A DNA stretch of 64,000 nt from Brachionus rotundiformis. Its lineage: Eukaryota; Rotifera; Eurotatoria; Ploima; Brachionidae. Shown here piece after piece: positions 10,249-20,641 of this stretch; the first letter of the stretch is position 1; every line of letters starts with the position of its first letter. The DNA lies in assembly GCA_016802295.1 (NCBI GenBank), contig JAESIW010000180.1, positions 3,193,361 to 3,257,360 on the forward strand, in the 5' to 3' direction. The notes under the pieces are model-generated. The model saw only the letters and a program-made list of their open reading frames with translations, had not been told where the DNA came from and ran no database searches. The translations under genes and the position numbers were made by a program.

Positions 10249-12756
10249 ATGGCAACATTTTCTTTTGACAACAATTTACCATCCCTTCCTGTACCAGACT
10301 TGGACCAAACTTTGAGAAAATATCTCGAATCAGTATATCCATTTTTGAACGAAATCGAATTTCAACAAACATCTAAGATTGTTGCAGATTTTCGTAATGG
10401 AATTGGTAAAAATCTTCATTTTCACTTGATGGAAAGAGCAAGAAAAGAAAGAAATTGGGTTTGAATTAAACTAGATATTTTTTTCGTAACGCCTTTTGAA
10501 AAATAATCATAGGCCTAGCGAATTTTGTTTCTTTGTTTAATAATAAATTAATTTTGATTAAAAGTTAGAAAAATGGTGGCTTGATTGGGCATATTTGGAA
10601 TGGAGAGAACCAATAGTTCCATTTATCAATACATCTGGTTGTGTGATAGGTTCTGAAGTACCGGATTTATTTGCTGAAAAATTTAAAAAAATGAACATCA
10701 ATATTCCAGCTGCCAAAGCTTCGTTCACTTGTTACTTCATGAACATGTTTTTTGAGGAATTGAGAAGGTAACTTTATCCAAATAAAAGATTCAAATTTAA
10801 AATTTAAATAATTTTTTAAATGATTTTGATATTTAATATTTAATTTAATATTATTTAATATTAATTTAGTGAAACTCTTCCGGCTCAAAAATCACGATCC
10901 AACATTTTGAGTATGGATCAATTTCGAAACTTTTATAACACTTGTCGAATTCCATTGGAAAATAAAGACAAATTGGTTAATCACTTTAAAACTGGTATTT
11001 GATGAAAATTTATTACTAAATAAGCAAATAACTAAATCAATAAAGTTAATGAGGGAAGCTGTCCGACACACTTAATTGTCATGTATAAAAATCGATTTTT
11101 TAAAGTAAATGCTTATCATGACAATGCCAAATTACTCAATATTACTGAGTTATATCACCAATTTAAATTTATTATCGAAAATCACAGTTCAAGATCTAGT
11201 GGCATCGGAATAGGGTCTTTGACAGCAGATAGAAGAGACAGATGGGCCAAAGTATTACATTTTTAAGATATTTTTTTGTTAATTCTTAACTATTTAGTTT
11301 TAGAATCGACAATATTTAATTGAATTGAGTCGTAAAAACTTAGACTCGTTTGATAGCATAGAAAAGGGTCTATATATGGTAAATTTTGATGATCTTGAAG
11401 CCAATAATATCGACCAGGTAAAAAAATCAATTAGCTTGAAATATTTTAAAAATTTTGGAAAAGATTTTGGAAATTTCTATGCTTAAAAATCCCAAAAATC
11501 GCTATTTTGACAAATCTTATCAGCTAATAGTGTCCAGAACTGGATTAATAGGTTCAAATGTAGAAGTAAGTTTTAGAATTTGTTCTTAATTAATTCAAAG
11601 TAACTTAAATAATTATATTTTTGATTAAGTTTAAAATTTTATTTTAAATAATTTACTATATTATTTAAAAGATAATTTACTTAGTATTTTTTTAGCATAC
11701 ACCTTTTGATGGCATGGTCAGTACAACAATAATTGCTTATACTTCAAAAAAATTAAAAAACCTTGATAAAGATATCTCAATGGTAAAAATAATAAAAATT
11801 ATTAAATAATCTAAAATTAATTAAATTTTTTTTCAAATTAAGATCGAAAGCTTTGGAACCGAAGGAAAATTTATTAAGCCTGAAGAACTAGAATTCGATT
11901 ATGATCTTCATATTGAAAATGAAATAAAGAATTCTAGCGAACAATTCGAAAAAACGGTATCTAAATTTATTCTTAATTTTTACCAATATATAAAATAATC
12001 TCTAATTTAGGGATCACTTTTAGAATGCAAAAATTTAATTCTAAAAAACTGCACCAAAGATTTACTTAAATCTTATAGAATAAATCCTGATACATTCACT
12101 CAAATGTGTATGCAATTAGCTTACTTCCAGTTGCATAAGAAACCAGCACCAACTTATGAGACTGCCACAACGCGAGGATTTTATCATGGTCGAACCGAAA
12201 CAGTTCGCTCTTGCAGCAAAGAAGCTGTTAAATGGTGTCAAGCTATGACTAATCTTGATAAATCGACAAGATTAAATGATTTTAATTTATTAAAGCTTTT
12301 TAAAGAGGCTTGTGAAAAACATGACCGCTTAATGAATGAAGCAAGAGATAATGAAGGCTGTGATCGTCATTTGTTAGGATTAATGTTGATTGCAAAAGAG
12401 CTTGGGGTCGAAACACCGAAAATTTTTACAGATCCAGCTTGGAAAAAGTCTGGCGGTGGAGGAAATTTTTTGATTTCTTCTAGTTGTGTTGGATTCACAA
12501 ACACAGTTGGAACATGCTGTCCATTTTGCTTAGATGGCTACACTATGATATATTGTTTCTCCGATCAGGGGTATTGGAAAACTTAATTACTTATTAATTA
12601 TGTAATTTTTTTATTTACTTATTTATTTTCAGTTTATGCTTCAGTATAACTCGGTTTAAAAATAGCTCTGAAACCACGATGAACGGAATAATTGAATCAC
12701 TAAAATCAGCCACGCAACAAGTTCAGCGTCTTTTCGAAGCAAATCCGAAGATTTAA
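10249..12756 (+). CDS. CROT: carnitine O-acyltransferase (CROT/CRAT-like)
   Basis: Ten exons (10249-10458, 10565-10767, 10870-10994, 11046-11251, 11304-11417, 11464-11565, 11696-11782, 11843-11956, 12011-12570, 12633-12756) give 614 aa, close to peroxisomal carnitine octanoyltransferase (612). Transfers medium-chain acyl groups between CoA and carnitine. Seen: N-terminal LPSLPVPDLDQTLRKYLESV, substrate-tunnel region GSLTADRRDRWAK, catalytic His in EHTPFDGM (split by an intron just before the His), YETATTRGFYHGRTETVRSC carnitine/CoA region, and KSGGGGNFLISSS. The start at 10249 (MATFSFDNN) fits the family. The last residues are NPKI, which is not a canonical PTS1, so peroxisomal location is unproven. 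CROT versus CRAT is judged on overall resemblance only. Confidence 0.92.
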
Positions 12757-13120
12757 TAATTTTTAATTGTCTAAATGTATTTGAAAATTTTCTTATCAGA
12801 TAATTTATCATTTAGCTTTCATAATAAATTTTTGATTAGTAAAATTATTTTTTTAAAAGAATTAAAAAAATTCATAGTTTAGAGGTTAATTATATGCTTG
12901 TGTCCATGCCCAATTCTTTATTTCAATTTTATAAAATTTAATGACATATAAAAAAATAAATTCAAACAAAATAATCAAAATTTGATAAAAAATCTACGGA
13001 AATTATCTGAATGATATTAAAAATTTTAATTTTTTGAAATTTTAATAATACTTTTTTGGTGAATAAGCAATTAACAATGCTAGAATAGAAATATTCATTA
13101 TTTTTATTGTAAGATAGACA

Positions 13121-13300
13121 ATTCGGTTTTTTGAAATTTGGCACAAAATAAAAAAAAAGAACATAAATTAATGTTTAGAAAGGTTATGACTTTTTTTTGC
13201 ACCATGTTGCATATACAGGGCTTGCTTTTAAAAAAAAAGTTATAAGAATTTAAGATTTTGTTCTGTTCAATTGAAATAAATTTCACAAAACCGAGAATTC
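13121..13300. mobile_element. MITE-like inverted-repeat element, family A copy 2
   Basis: Left end ATTCGGTTTTTTGAAATTTG and right end AAATTTCACAAAACCGAGAA are imperfect inverted repeats. Interior TGCACCATGTTGCAT matches the copy at 5174-5484. About 180 bp, no coding capacity. Confidence 0.5.
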
Positions 13301-13538
13301 TTAAAATGTAATACCAAACTAAGAAGGCTGTGACTTTTCAGTATTAACTATTATTAATAATTAAGATCTTAATATCAGATAGGTTAAACATGAAAATTTT
13401 TGGCCTTCAAAACAATTATTTAATTAAATCATTTTTTTTTGAAAATTTAATCAAAAATTTAAATTTTTTATTGCTAAAAATTAACAAAATATTCCTAATC
13501 AAGATTTCATTTTATTTCGTTAAAAAACAACATCATTA

Positions 13539-13736
13539 CCGTAAACCCTTGCAAATAAGTACCCCCAAAATCGTGTCTTTATTGAAGAATTTAAGCCCTT
13601 ACATGATAGAAATTTGAATTTTTTATAAAGATCTAAGTCTGCTTTACAAGAAAGCAACATAGATAGAACTAAGCCACATTTGATTAGCTTTAAAAATAGG
13701 AGTCTTAGGGGGGCACTTATTTGCAAGGGAATACGG
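13539..13736. mobile_element. TA-flanked MITE with 28-bp terminal inverted repeats
   Basis: Left terminus CCGTAAACCCTTGCAAATAA (continuing GTACCCCC) is matched inverted at 13708-13736, differing at about three positions. Both ends are flanked by TA (13537-13538 and 13737-13738). A TA duplication is the signature of Tc1/mariner/pogo-type transposition. 198 bp, no ORF of its own, so a non-autonomous element. Confidence 0.75.
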
Positions 13737-13951
13737 TATTGAATTTCCCGAGCTGAATCTAAACATAAGATCATGTTTTAGTTAGTAATAAGGAATTCTA
13801 AAATTTAGCAACATTGCCAAAATTTTTTCAACCCTTTTAAAATCATTCAAAAATTATTTTTGGAAGTATGTTTATTAATAATAGAGAGGGCTTGGTAAAA
13901 TATTTTATTTATAATCAGAACAAAGATATTCTAATTTTTATTTTTGTTAAA

Positions 13952-14329
13952 ATGAGTTCAATTGCACCAAATTATAAGCAAACCGTTAAAGAAAATAAGG
14001 AGCTTCAAGGTGAACTAAGAGAGCTACAACTTAAACAAGATGCTGGTCAATCGATCAAACCAGATTTCAGCAATCCATGTAAAAACGAGCATGAAGCATT
14101 TAGGCGATGTATTGACGACAGTAAGCACAATTCATTTTTGAATTGTGACGATTACTTCCAGAATATAAAAAATTGTGAAAAATATTGGAAAGAGGTGCAA
14201 GATTACCGAGTAAAGCATCTTAACAAATCTGGGTTCGAGTATCCGAAAGAAGATGAGTTTGAAAAATGGAAAAGCAAAATGCACGATTGGTATATTACTA
14301 AGCAATTAAATCCTCCAAAAGATATTTAA
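13952..14329 (+). CDS. CHCHD7: twin CX9C protein, CHCHD7/COX23-like
   Basis: Intronless 125-aa protein. Two CX9C motifs form a CHCH hairpin: CKNEHEAFRRC (residues about 43-53) and CDDYFQNIKNC (about 65-75), followed by EKYWKEVQDYR, which resembles the segment after the second motif of CHCHD7 (YKNCRRFW). Family role: mitochondrial intermembrane-space protein imported through the MIA40 relay and linked to cytochrome c oxidase biogenesis. The N-terminal 40 residues are charged and helical; the C-terminal tail (about 85-125) is longer than in human CHCHD7. The start at 13952 is the ATG nearest the conserved core; upstream in-frame codons are low-complexity. Confidence 0.75.
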   Translation: MSSIAPNYKQTVKENKELQGELRELQLKQDAGQSIKPDFSNPCKNEHEAFRRCIDDSKHNSFLNCDDYFQNIKNCEKYWKEVQDYRVKHLNKSGFEYPKEDEFEKWKSKMHDWYITKQLNPPKDI

Positions 14330-14535
14330 AAATTTGTGATTTAATAAAATTTTAAAAATATTTGATTTTGATGATTAATTGTTTATGGACATTTTTACAG
14401 GATCTTTTGAAAAAAAAATCTTAAAAATTTAATTTTAAATAAAATTTCTAAAAAATAATAAATTTAAAGTTTTACTAATTTAAAATTTAATAGATAAAAA
14501 TAATAAGAAACAAAATCACAATTTAAAAAAAATGT

Positions 14536-16085
14536 TTATCTATTTTCAGCCCAATTGTTATCCATTTCTTCAACTAAATACTGTACAACTTTATCCAAAT
14601 TAAAATTTTGTTCAAGTATCAATCTTTTGTTTAGTTCTCTATTAGCAAAGCCCATACAAATTAAATAATTCATTAGCTCATTCAATTTGCTGTCTTTGTC
14701 CAAATCATCATTTATAATATCAAAAGATCCCACCTTTTTTAATTAATAAATAAACTAATTTTATTAAATAATATTTAGGTTACAAATGACGGACGTCCCA
14801 TATTGGATACTGCATTTTTCATTGCATCAAATGCGTTTGAAAAATTATGTACAATTTGATTTTTTTTTGGACTTATTTGAGTTAGTGAATTATTTCTCTC
14901 ATTATTTTCTGAAGATAAAATTTTCACTTCGTTTGTATCCTCACAGACTTTATTTAATGAAATCAAAGCCTCATCTTCAGCTGATTCAATTGTCCATTTT
15001 TTACTCAAATCAAAACAAGTTGGTAAAATTTCAAATTCATCATCATCGTCATCATCAGTATTGAATTTTAACAAATTCTTGTCATTTACACGAATACTGC
15101 ACCAAATTTTAGGTCCAAATTGGAAGTTATTACAAGACAAGACCCATTCACTGAAGTAGTTGCCTGGCTTGGAAGGTGCAATCAATTCAACACTTATTAC
15201 TGCTGTTTGATTAACTTTGGTGCTGTTAACTAGCACAAAATCACTCTCTACTTTAATGTCTCCATTTATGTTCACCAACTTTACTGGATAGTTTTCAAAA
15301 GGCCAATCAAGCTTTCCAGTATTTTTTATTACCCAGATTTTGTGCAATTTTTCATCAGGTTCACATTCGCTACCATCTGGTAAATTATAATCTTTGACAA
15401 ATTCGGCCATGAAAGCATTTGTTGACTGAAGCTCTTCTTCATAAAACGATGCTTTTAAATTTCTATTTGTCGAACGAGCTTCATTTATCAAATTGAATAG
15501 TTTTTTTGTGTTTTCCTTTAAATCGGTGTCATCACCCAATAAATCTAATTTATTTAGGATTAAACTATTTATTTTGACTTCTATTTCATTATAAATATTT
15601 TTCTTAAAATTTTCTAGATAATTTTCAAGCCAATTTATTTGATTATCTGTAAATCCTAGGTCAGCATTCTTAAAGTCTTGATATTCTTTTTCAACTTTTG
15701 ATTTAGCTTGAACTTTTTTTTGGAAATCCACTTTAATTTGCTGTTTACCAAGTAGCTCGTTTCTTGAATTTCTGACATACAATTTCAGCATGTTATTTGA
15801 TGAGTTTAGACCAATCTGATATTAAAATAATGTTTTATTCTAATTGAATCTTTCATTAATCAACAATTACATGATAGGCATAGTCAAGGTCCTGTTGGCT
15901 CTCGATTCCTACTTCTTCGTTCTCATCGTCTAAGTATTTTATGTGTATGTCATCAGAACCGTAAATTGATTTCAACTAAAAAATTAATTCTTAAATTAAT
16001 CTTTAGATTTTAAATTAAATCCTACATAATTAAAAAGAGAAGACCATGTCTGAAAATCTAGGCTTGTTTTGTAACTATCGCTCAT
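14536..16085 (-). CDS. NBR1: NBR1 selective-autophagy receptor
   Basis: Four exons (16026-16085, 15871-15975, 14784-15815, 14536-14733) give about 464 aa. Order: PB1 (about 10-55, with acidic OPCA-like IKYLDDENEEVGIESQQDLD), coiled-coil-like region, FW domain (about 193-297) with its four tryptophans (KIWVIKN, LDWPF, SEWVL, KIWCSI), an Atg8-binding LIR (DDDDEFEILPTCFD, core FEIL at residues 316-319, genomic 15024-15035), and C-terminal UBA (about 400-464, YLICMGF). NBR1 bridges ubiquitinated cargo and LC3/GABARAP on the phagophore. Human NBR1 (966 aa) also has a ZZ finger, absent here. The first exon is uncertain: the ATG at 16085 starts inside PB1, and an acceptor-like AG at 16099-16100 lies 13 bases upstream. 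Confidence 0.88.
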
Positions 16086-17780
16086 TATTTGTTTGTATCT
16101 AATAAAAATTAGTATTTTATCAAAATTAAGGAAAATTTTTAATTGATTATTAAGATTGTTAAAAAAATGAGCAACCAATGTTTTTAACAGCCTTTTAATT
16201 TCAAATTTAAAAAGTAATTTCAGCAATTTTAAAAATAATTTGCGTTTAATTAAATTATTAATTTCAGTTTGGATAAATAATTTTAGAATATTTTATAAAT
16301 TATTTTCATAAATTAAATTATAAGTCTAAAGTTTGAATATTAAATTTAACTTGTACAATAAAATATGTCTTCAATTTGAAAACTAAACTTAACTAAACAC
16401 TAATTTAAGATTAAACGACACTGGCTTCATTTTAGTTTATAAATTAAAAAAATAAAAATATAATTTGCGAAAATTTTGAAGAATATCAATTAGGCATTTA
16501 AAATTTTATTTTAAAAAATATAGAGTTTAATTTTAAAAACAAGAATAATACAAAAATTAATTATGTGAAAACAGAATGCTAATGACCTGTTAGGGATCTC
16601 CTACCTAATCAGCGAATTTGAATTTAACATTGTTTTCATTTTAAAATATTATCCTTTAAATTAATTAAATAATAAAAATTATTTAAATTTAATTAAAATA
16701 AAATAACTAAATAAGTTATTATGGTTCTTGTAGATCAATGGGTATAAATAAGATTTATATTATATAGATTTTGAAATTTTTAAAAAAAAATTTTTAAAAA
16801 ATTCTAGTCATCTTAACTCTACGGATCTGCAGGTCCCAAGCTCGTTACATAGGCCTGCTGGTCTTTGTCCAACTCTTGTCGTATGAGGGCGCCGATGACT
16901 TTGATCATCATCCAGTATAGAATCCGAAAGGCTGACCCTCTGCAGGTTGACTTAAATTTGGAAGCCTTAAATTAAGACTTTTTCTGCAAATGGAGAAGTC
17001 GATTAGTTTTTGGTTCCAAGCTAGTCTAGATAGTTGCAAAATTGGCAGTTTTGTGCTCGGACGAATGGGGCTGTTTATGATGAACCGCACTGGCTTCTTA
17101 CGTAAAGACACTGTCATGAATCTGCTAGAGTCGCTCTCAAGCTCGATTGCAAAAAAGATGAGGGTGACATAGAAATAATTAATCTTGTTAAAATTAAGCA
17201 TTTAATTTCTCAATTAATCAAGGATAAATTTTCTTTTAAAAATAATAAATAATAATTAATTTACCAATAAAGATTAATTTTCTAAAAATTTAGTAATTAT
17301 TAATAACTAATTTTAAAATTTACTTGGTTTTTGAATGTATTTTTTTTTAAAAATCTCTCTATAATAATCACTATATTATAATTTTAAGTAACTTTCGATC
17401 AGTTGAATTGTTGGATGATATGATTTTATGAAATTAAAATTTACATCTTTTCCGCACATGAATTTTTACCAGAGTTCTTGTTTTGTTTTTTAAACCTCTT
17501 CACTTCTCTTCGATTTATCGTCTTTATTTTTAAAGAAATTTTCCCACTCCTGGATAGAGTTCATTTCTGATTATTTTAATTTAATTTTTTGTTTCTGTAT
17601 TTTGACAGACCTATCTACAAATTATCTATTCAAAAATAAAAAAAAGTCATAATCGTAAAAAAATTTCAAATTTGCTATTAAACCTTAATAAGTTTAAATT
17701 TTATTTGTATTTAATAAATAGATATAAAAATATATTTCTTCTTTTATTTTGTAATAAAATGATAAATGAAAAAATAAAAA
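16086..17780. other. intergenic with unexplained coding-like island
   Basis: AT-rich except for 16805-17170, where GC rises visibly. See the separate entry for that stretch. No RNA gene recognised. Confidence 0.5.
16805..17172. other. island of coding-like composition, unassigned
   Basis: About 370 bp clearly richer in GC than its flanks. Open frames on both strands: minus 17201-16908 (contains RKKPVRFIINSPIRPSTKLP) and, in another minus frame, an end reading about YWMMIKVIGALIRQELDKDQ before a stop near 16822; plus 16990-17172 (contains GSFVLGRMGLFMMNRTGFLR). None joins convincingly to neighbours and I recognise no family. Could be exons of an unrecognised gene or a decayed mobile element. 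Confidence 0.35.
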
Positions 17781-18712
17781 TTATGTAGCCTTTGCACGAA
17801 TAGCTGCTCTTTTTCCGACTTGAGCTTGGAAACCACCTTTAATGCTTGCAACAGAACAAGTTGCACCACAAGCTTCACACTTTAGGAAATATAATCTTTC
17901 TTCTTTATTCAAAATAGTATCTGGTGATTTACAAGTGTGACAAGTGACATATTCCTCTATAAAATAAAGTTAAATTACTTTTCTTATTACTAATATTTTA
18001 AGAATATTCATCTTACTTATGTAACGTCGGAGAACATTTTCGATTTGCTTTTGCTGAAATTTACCCTTGATTGTCAATTGATTATTTATATCTAAAGAGC
18101 CACTAGTTCCCAATTCAATGAGTAAAAAGTTTAATAAATGTTTTTCTTGTCTTCTTAAAAGGCGACATATATCAGCAAAATTGGAAAAAGATGTTTTTTT
18201 GGTGCCAACACGATTAACTTGCGGTGGCTTCATAACAAACTTGCGTTTTTCACCTGTGACCATGTCCGGATTTTTTTCTCGCATAATATTAAAAACGCGA
18301 GTCAAAAGTTCTTCATAAGTATAGTCCCGCTCAGTTCCTTGCCACTGGCCAGAACCATCACTTTCAGTTAAAACTTTTAATTCCTCAGTTTTGTCAGCAA
18401 TTGGCTGGGAAAATTCAACGACTTCATTTTTTTCCTCATCAAAAATGACTTTTCCTTTCTTTTTCTTTTTTCCAAGGTCTAAGGCTTCCTCTTCAGTAGG
18501 TTGAGTCGGGACAGCTTCTGTATTAGCTGGCGGAGTGGAAGTCTCCTCAGCTTCCTTCAACAAATCTTCGACTGGCTTCTTCTTTTTCTTTTTTTTTCCA
18601 AAATCCATGGTCTTTTTTTAGTTATTTTAAATTTTGGTTTAGCAATTTAGAATCGATTAAAATTAATTACTTCATTTTCATTAGTAGGTTGTGTGGCTTC
18701 AGGATCTGCCAT
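17781..18712 (-). CDS. EIF2S2: translation initiation factor eIF2 subunit beta
   Basis: Three exons (18671-18712, 18017-18611, 17781-17956) give 270 aa. Two Lys-rich blocks (FGKKKKKKKPVEDLL and LGKKKKKGKV) lie in the N-terminal tail; in the family these bind eIF5 and eIF2B-epsilon. The core helix-turn region (VMKPPQVNRVGTKKTSFSNF, KHLLNFLLIELGTSGSLD) is followed by the C4 zinc ribbon: CHTCKSP and CEACGA. The last intron splits RRYI|KEYVTC. Human eIF2-beta has three K-blocks and 333 aa, so the tail is shorter here. Role: carries initiator tRNA with GTP to the 40S subunit. An acceptor-like TTATTCTAG ends 3 bases before the ATG, leaving an almost absent 5' UTR unless a leader is trans-spliced. 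Confidence 0.95.
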
Positions 18713-19026
18713 TTTCTAGAATAATTTATCTATTAAAATTAAAAATTTTTATTCTAATAACTATCATTGTATCTGTGAAAGAAATGATTGGAAAATATTC
18801 AAAATTAGAAAAATCAAGTATTTAATAAAGCAAATAGATATTTTGAAAATATGTTTATATAAAAAAATTTAGTTTTTACTTTAGTATACAAAAAATAAAT
18901 GATGAAATAATTTTGCAAACACATGCAATTTTTTTTTAAATTTTTTTTTCCAATTTTTTATTAACTTTTGTTTAATTCTAAGCTAAGTTTTTAAATTTTT
19001 GTCAAAATTAAGCACTTTACACTCAA
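18713..19026. other. intergenic, divergent promoters
   Basis: 314 bp between eIF2-beta (-) and the PHOSPHO-type phosphatase (+). Poly-T/poly-A runs; no conserved element recognised. Confidence 0.5.
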
Positions 19027-19830
19027 ATGCAGGATTCAATTAAAATGGCAATATTTGATTTTGATTACACAATAATTAATGCAAATAGTAGTACTTATTT
19101 AAATAAATTGGTTATAGAAGCTGAATTTTTGGAAAAAAATGAGACTTTTAGGACACCATCGATAGCGGACTTGAATCGCTTTAAATATCCGGAAGAAATT
19201 GAAAAATATAGAAATGACAGAAACTCTACCATTTTTTTCCAACTTATTTACGATTATATGTTTAACAAGTACCGAATTACTCGGCACAAAATGGAAAGAT
19301 GTCTAAAAGAAATTGTAATAGCTGAACCTATGAAAAATTTGTTTAAAATTTTAAACCAAAATGGGTTTGAATTGATGATAGTTTCGAACTCAAATACATT
19401 TGTGATCGAAAAAATAATCCAACAAAATAATTTGAATGATTGTTTTGGAGAAAGGATATTCGCTAACAAAGCTAAATTTGAATCAAATGGCCGAATGACC
19501 ATCTTACCTTGTACAGAGCATGGAGAACTTGATATTTCCAAGTGTGTAAAAGACACATGTAGAGAGAATATTTGTAAAAGATTAGTGATTGATGAATTTT
19601 TATCAAAAAGAAATAATTGCTCGATAGAACAAATAATTTATGTAGGTGATGGTAAAATTGATTTTTGTCCTGGAGTTGGTTTAAGACCAAATGATATTTT
19701 TTTTGTAAAGAAAAATTCTTCTCTATTTAAATATTTGAATAATGATTTGAATAAAAATAAAATTAGAGCAGATATAAAATTTTGGAAGAATGCAAACGAT
19801 ATTTTAAACCAATTAATGTTTAATGATTGA
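19027..19830 (+). CDS. PHOSPHO1/PHOSPHO2-type HAD phosphatase
   Basis: Intronless 267-aa protein. HAD motif I is FDFDYTI (residues 10-16; nucleophile Asp and general-acid Asp), motif II is the serine of LMIVSNSN, and motif IV is YVGDGKIDFCPG, the diagnostic PHOSPHO-family GDGxxDxCP. Family members hydrolyse phosphoethanolamine/phosphocholine (PHOSPHO1) or pyridoxal 5'-phosphate (PHOSPHO2); which applies cannot be told from sequence alone. Cytosolic, no signal peptide. The first ATG (MQDSIKMAIFDFD) is used; the ATG at 19045 would place motif I nearer the terminus, as in the vertebrate proteins. Shares an upstream region with divergent eIF2-beta. Confidence 0.9.
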   Translation: MQDSIKMAIFDFDYTIINANSSTYLNKLVIEAEFLEKNETFRTPSIADLNRFKYPEEIEKYRNDRNSTIFFQLIYDYMFNKYRITRHKMERCLKEIVIAEPMKNLFKILNQNGFELMIVSNSNTFVIEKIIQQNNLNDCFGERIFANKAKFESNGRMTILPCTEHGELDISKCVKDTCRENICKRLVIDEFLSKRNNCSIEQIIYVGDGKIDFCPGVGLRPNDIFFVKKNSSLFKYLNNDLNKNKIRADIKFWKNANDILNQLMFND

Positions 19831-20108
19831 TACCAAATAAATATTCAATTATTGTATAAATAATTTTTTATGATTAATAATATTCAAACGAGTTTGTTTG
19901 AATTTTTTATAAGAATTCTTTGATACAAAATTTAGATTGCATCAAGTTTTCATTTGAATAATTTATCAAGAACTAAATCAATACGACACTTATTTTATTA
20001 GATTATTTAAAAAAAAATTCGTAACTTTTAAGACCAAATTGTAATATTTTTTAAGTTTTTTCATAAACGAATAAACTTTCACAAAAAAAATAAAAACTTA
20101 AATAAAAA

Positions 20109-20641
20109 CTAGCCAATATATAATCCTTCAATCGGTACACATCTGCTTCCAGAGTTTGTATACGGATCACCCAAGCAAGTCAAAGTGCCACCACCATTCC
20201 TAGCTCTTTTATCTGAAAATAAAATATTAAATAAAAGTAAAAAGACAATTGTTATAATTACCTTTAGTCATGAACAATTTGCAATCGTGGGTTAGACAAT
20301 TAATTTCTCTGTTTTTGTGAATTCTCATCGGTCCAAACCTAGGTGAGAAGTATCTTTTTTCAATGACTTTATTTAGGGGTTTTGATTTTAGCTTTAAATC
20401 TTCGAGGAAGTCTTCAATCTTAAATTAACTATTAAAATTTCTTTAGGTAATAACATTTGTTTACAGATAGACTTGATGTATGAGATTCATCTTCTACAAG
20501 ATCACAATCCACTTCGTCCTTTGAACAAATCAAACTAAATATTGCTTTGTGTTTTTGCTCATTTTTATCTTCTTTTAGTGGATTTGATTTAACAAGCAAA
20601 ATTGTACAGACGAGTACAAATACTATATTTGTCATATACAT
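20109..20641 (-). CDS. secreted cysteine-containing peptide precursor, 145 aa
   Basis: Three exons (20465-20641, 20262-20418, 20109-20212) joined through 46- and 49-bp introns give 145 aa. Residues 1-19 are a signal peptide (MYMTNIVFVLVCTILLVKS). The mature part has six cysteines after the signal (CSKDEVDC, CLTHDC, CLGDPYTNSGSRC) and a dibasic site in IEKRYFSPRFGPMR. Not a family I recognise. It may be a small secreted disulfide protein or a prohormone; the Lys-Arg site followed by an aromatic-rich peptide is only suggestive. The splice model is supported by phase and by placing all cysteines in one frame. Confidence 0.6.

Larger units (their letters stand above)
12757..13951. other. intergenic with two MITEs
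   Basis: Between the acyltransferase stop and the CHCH gene. Contains two short inverted-repeat elements (13121-13300 and 13539-13736), listed separately. Remaining sequence is AT-rich and without credible coding potential. Confidence 0.6.

Noticed and set aside
15996..16226. Longer NBR1 N-terminus using the open frame up to 16226
   Set aside because: The extra part (LKLLFKFEIKRLLKTLV...) is low-complexity and crosses an acceptor-like AG at 16099; kept only as uncertainty about the first exon.
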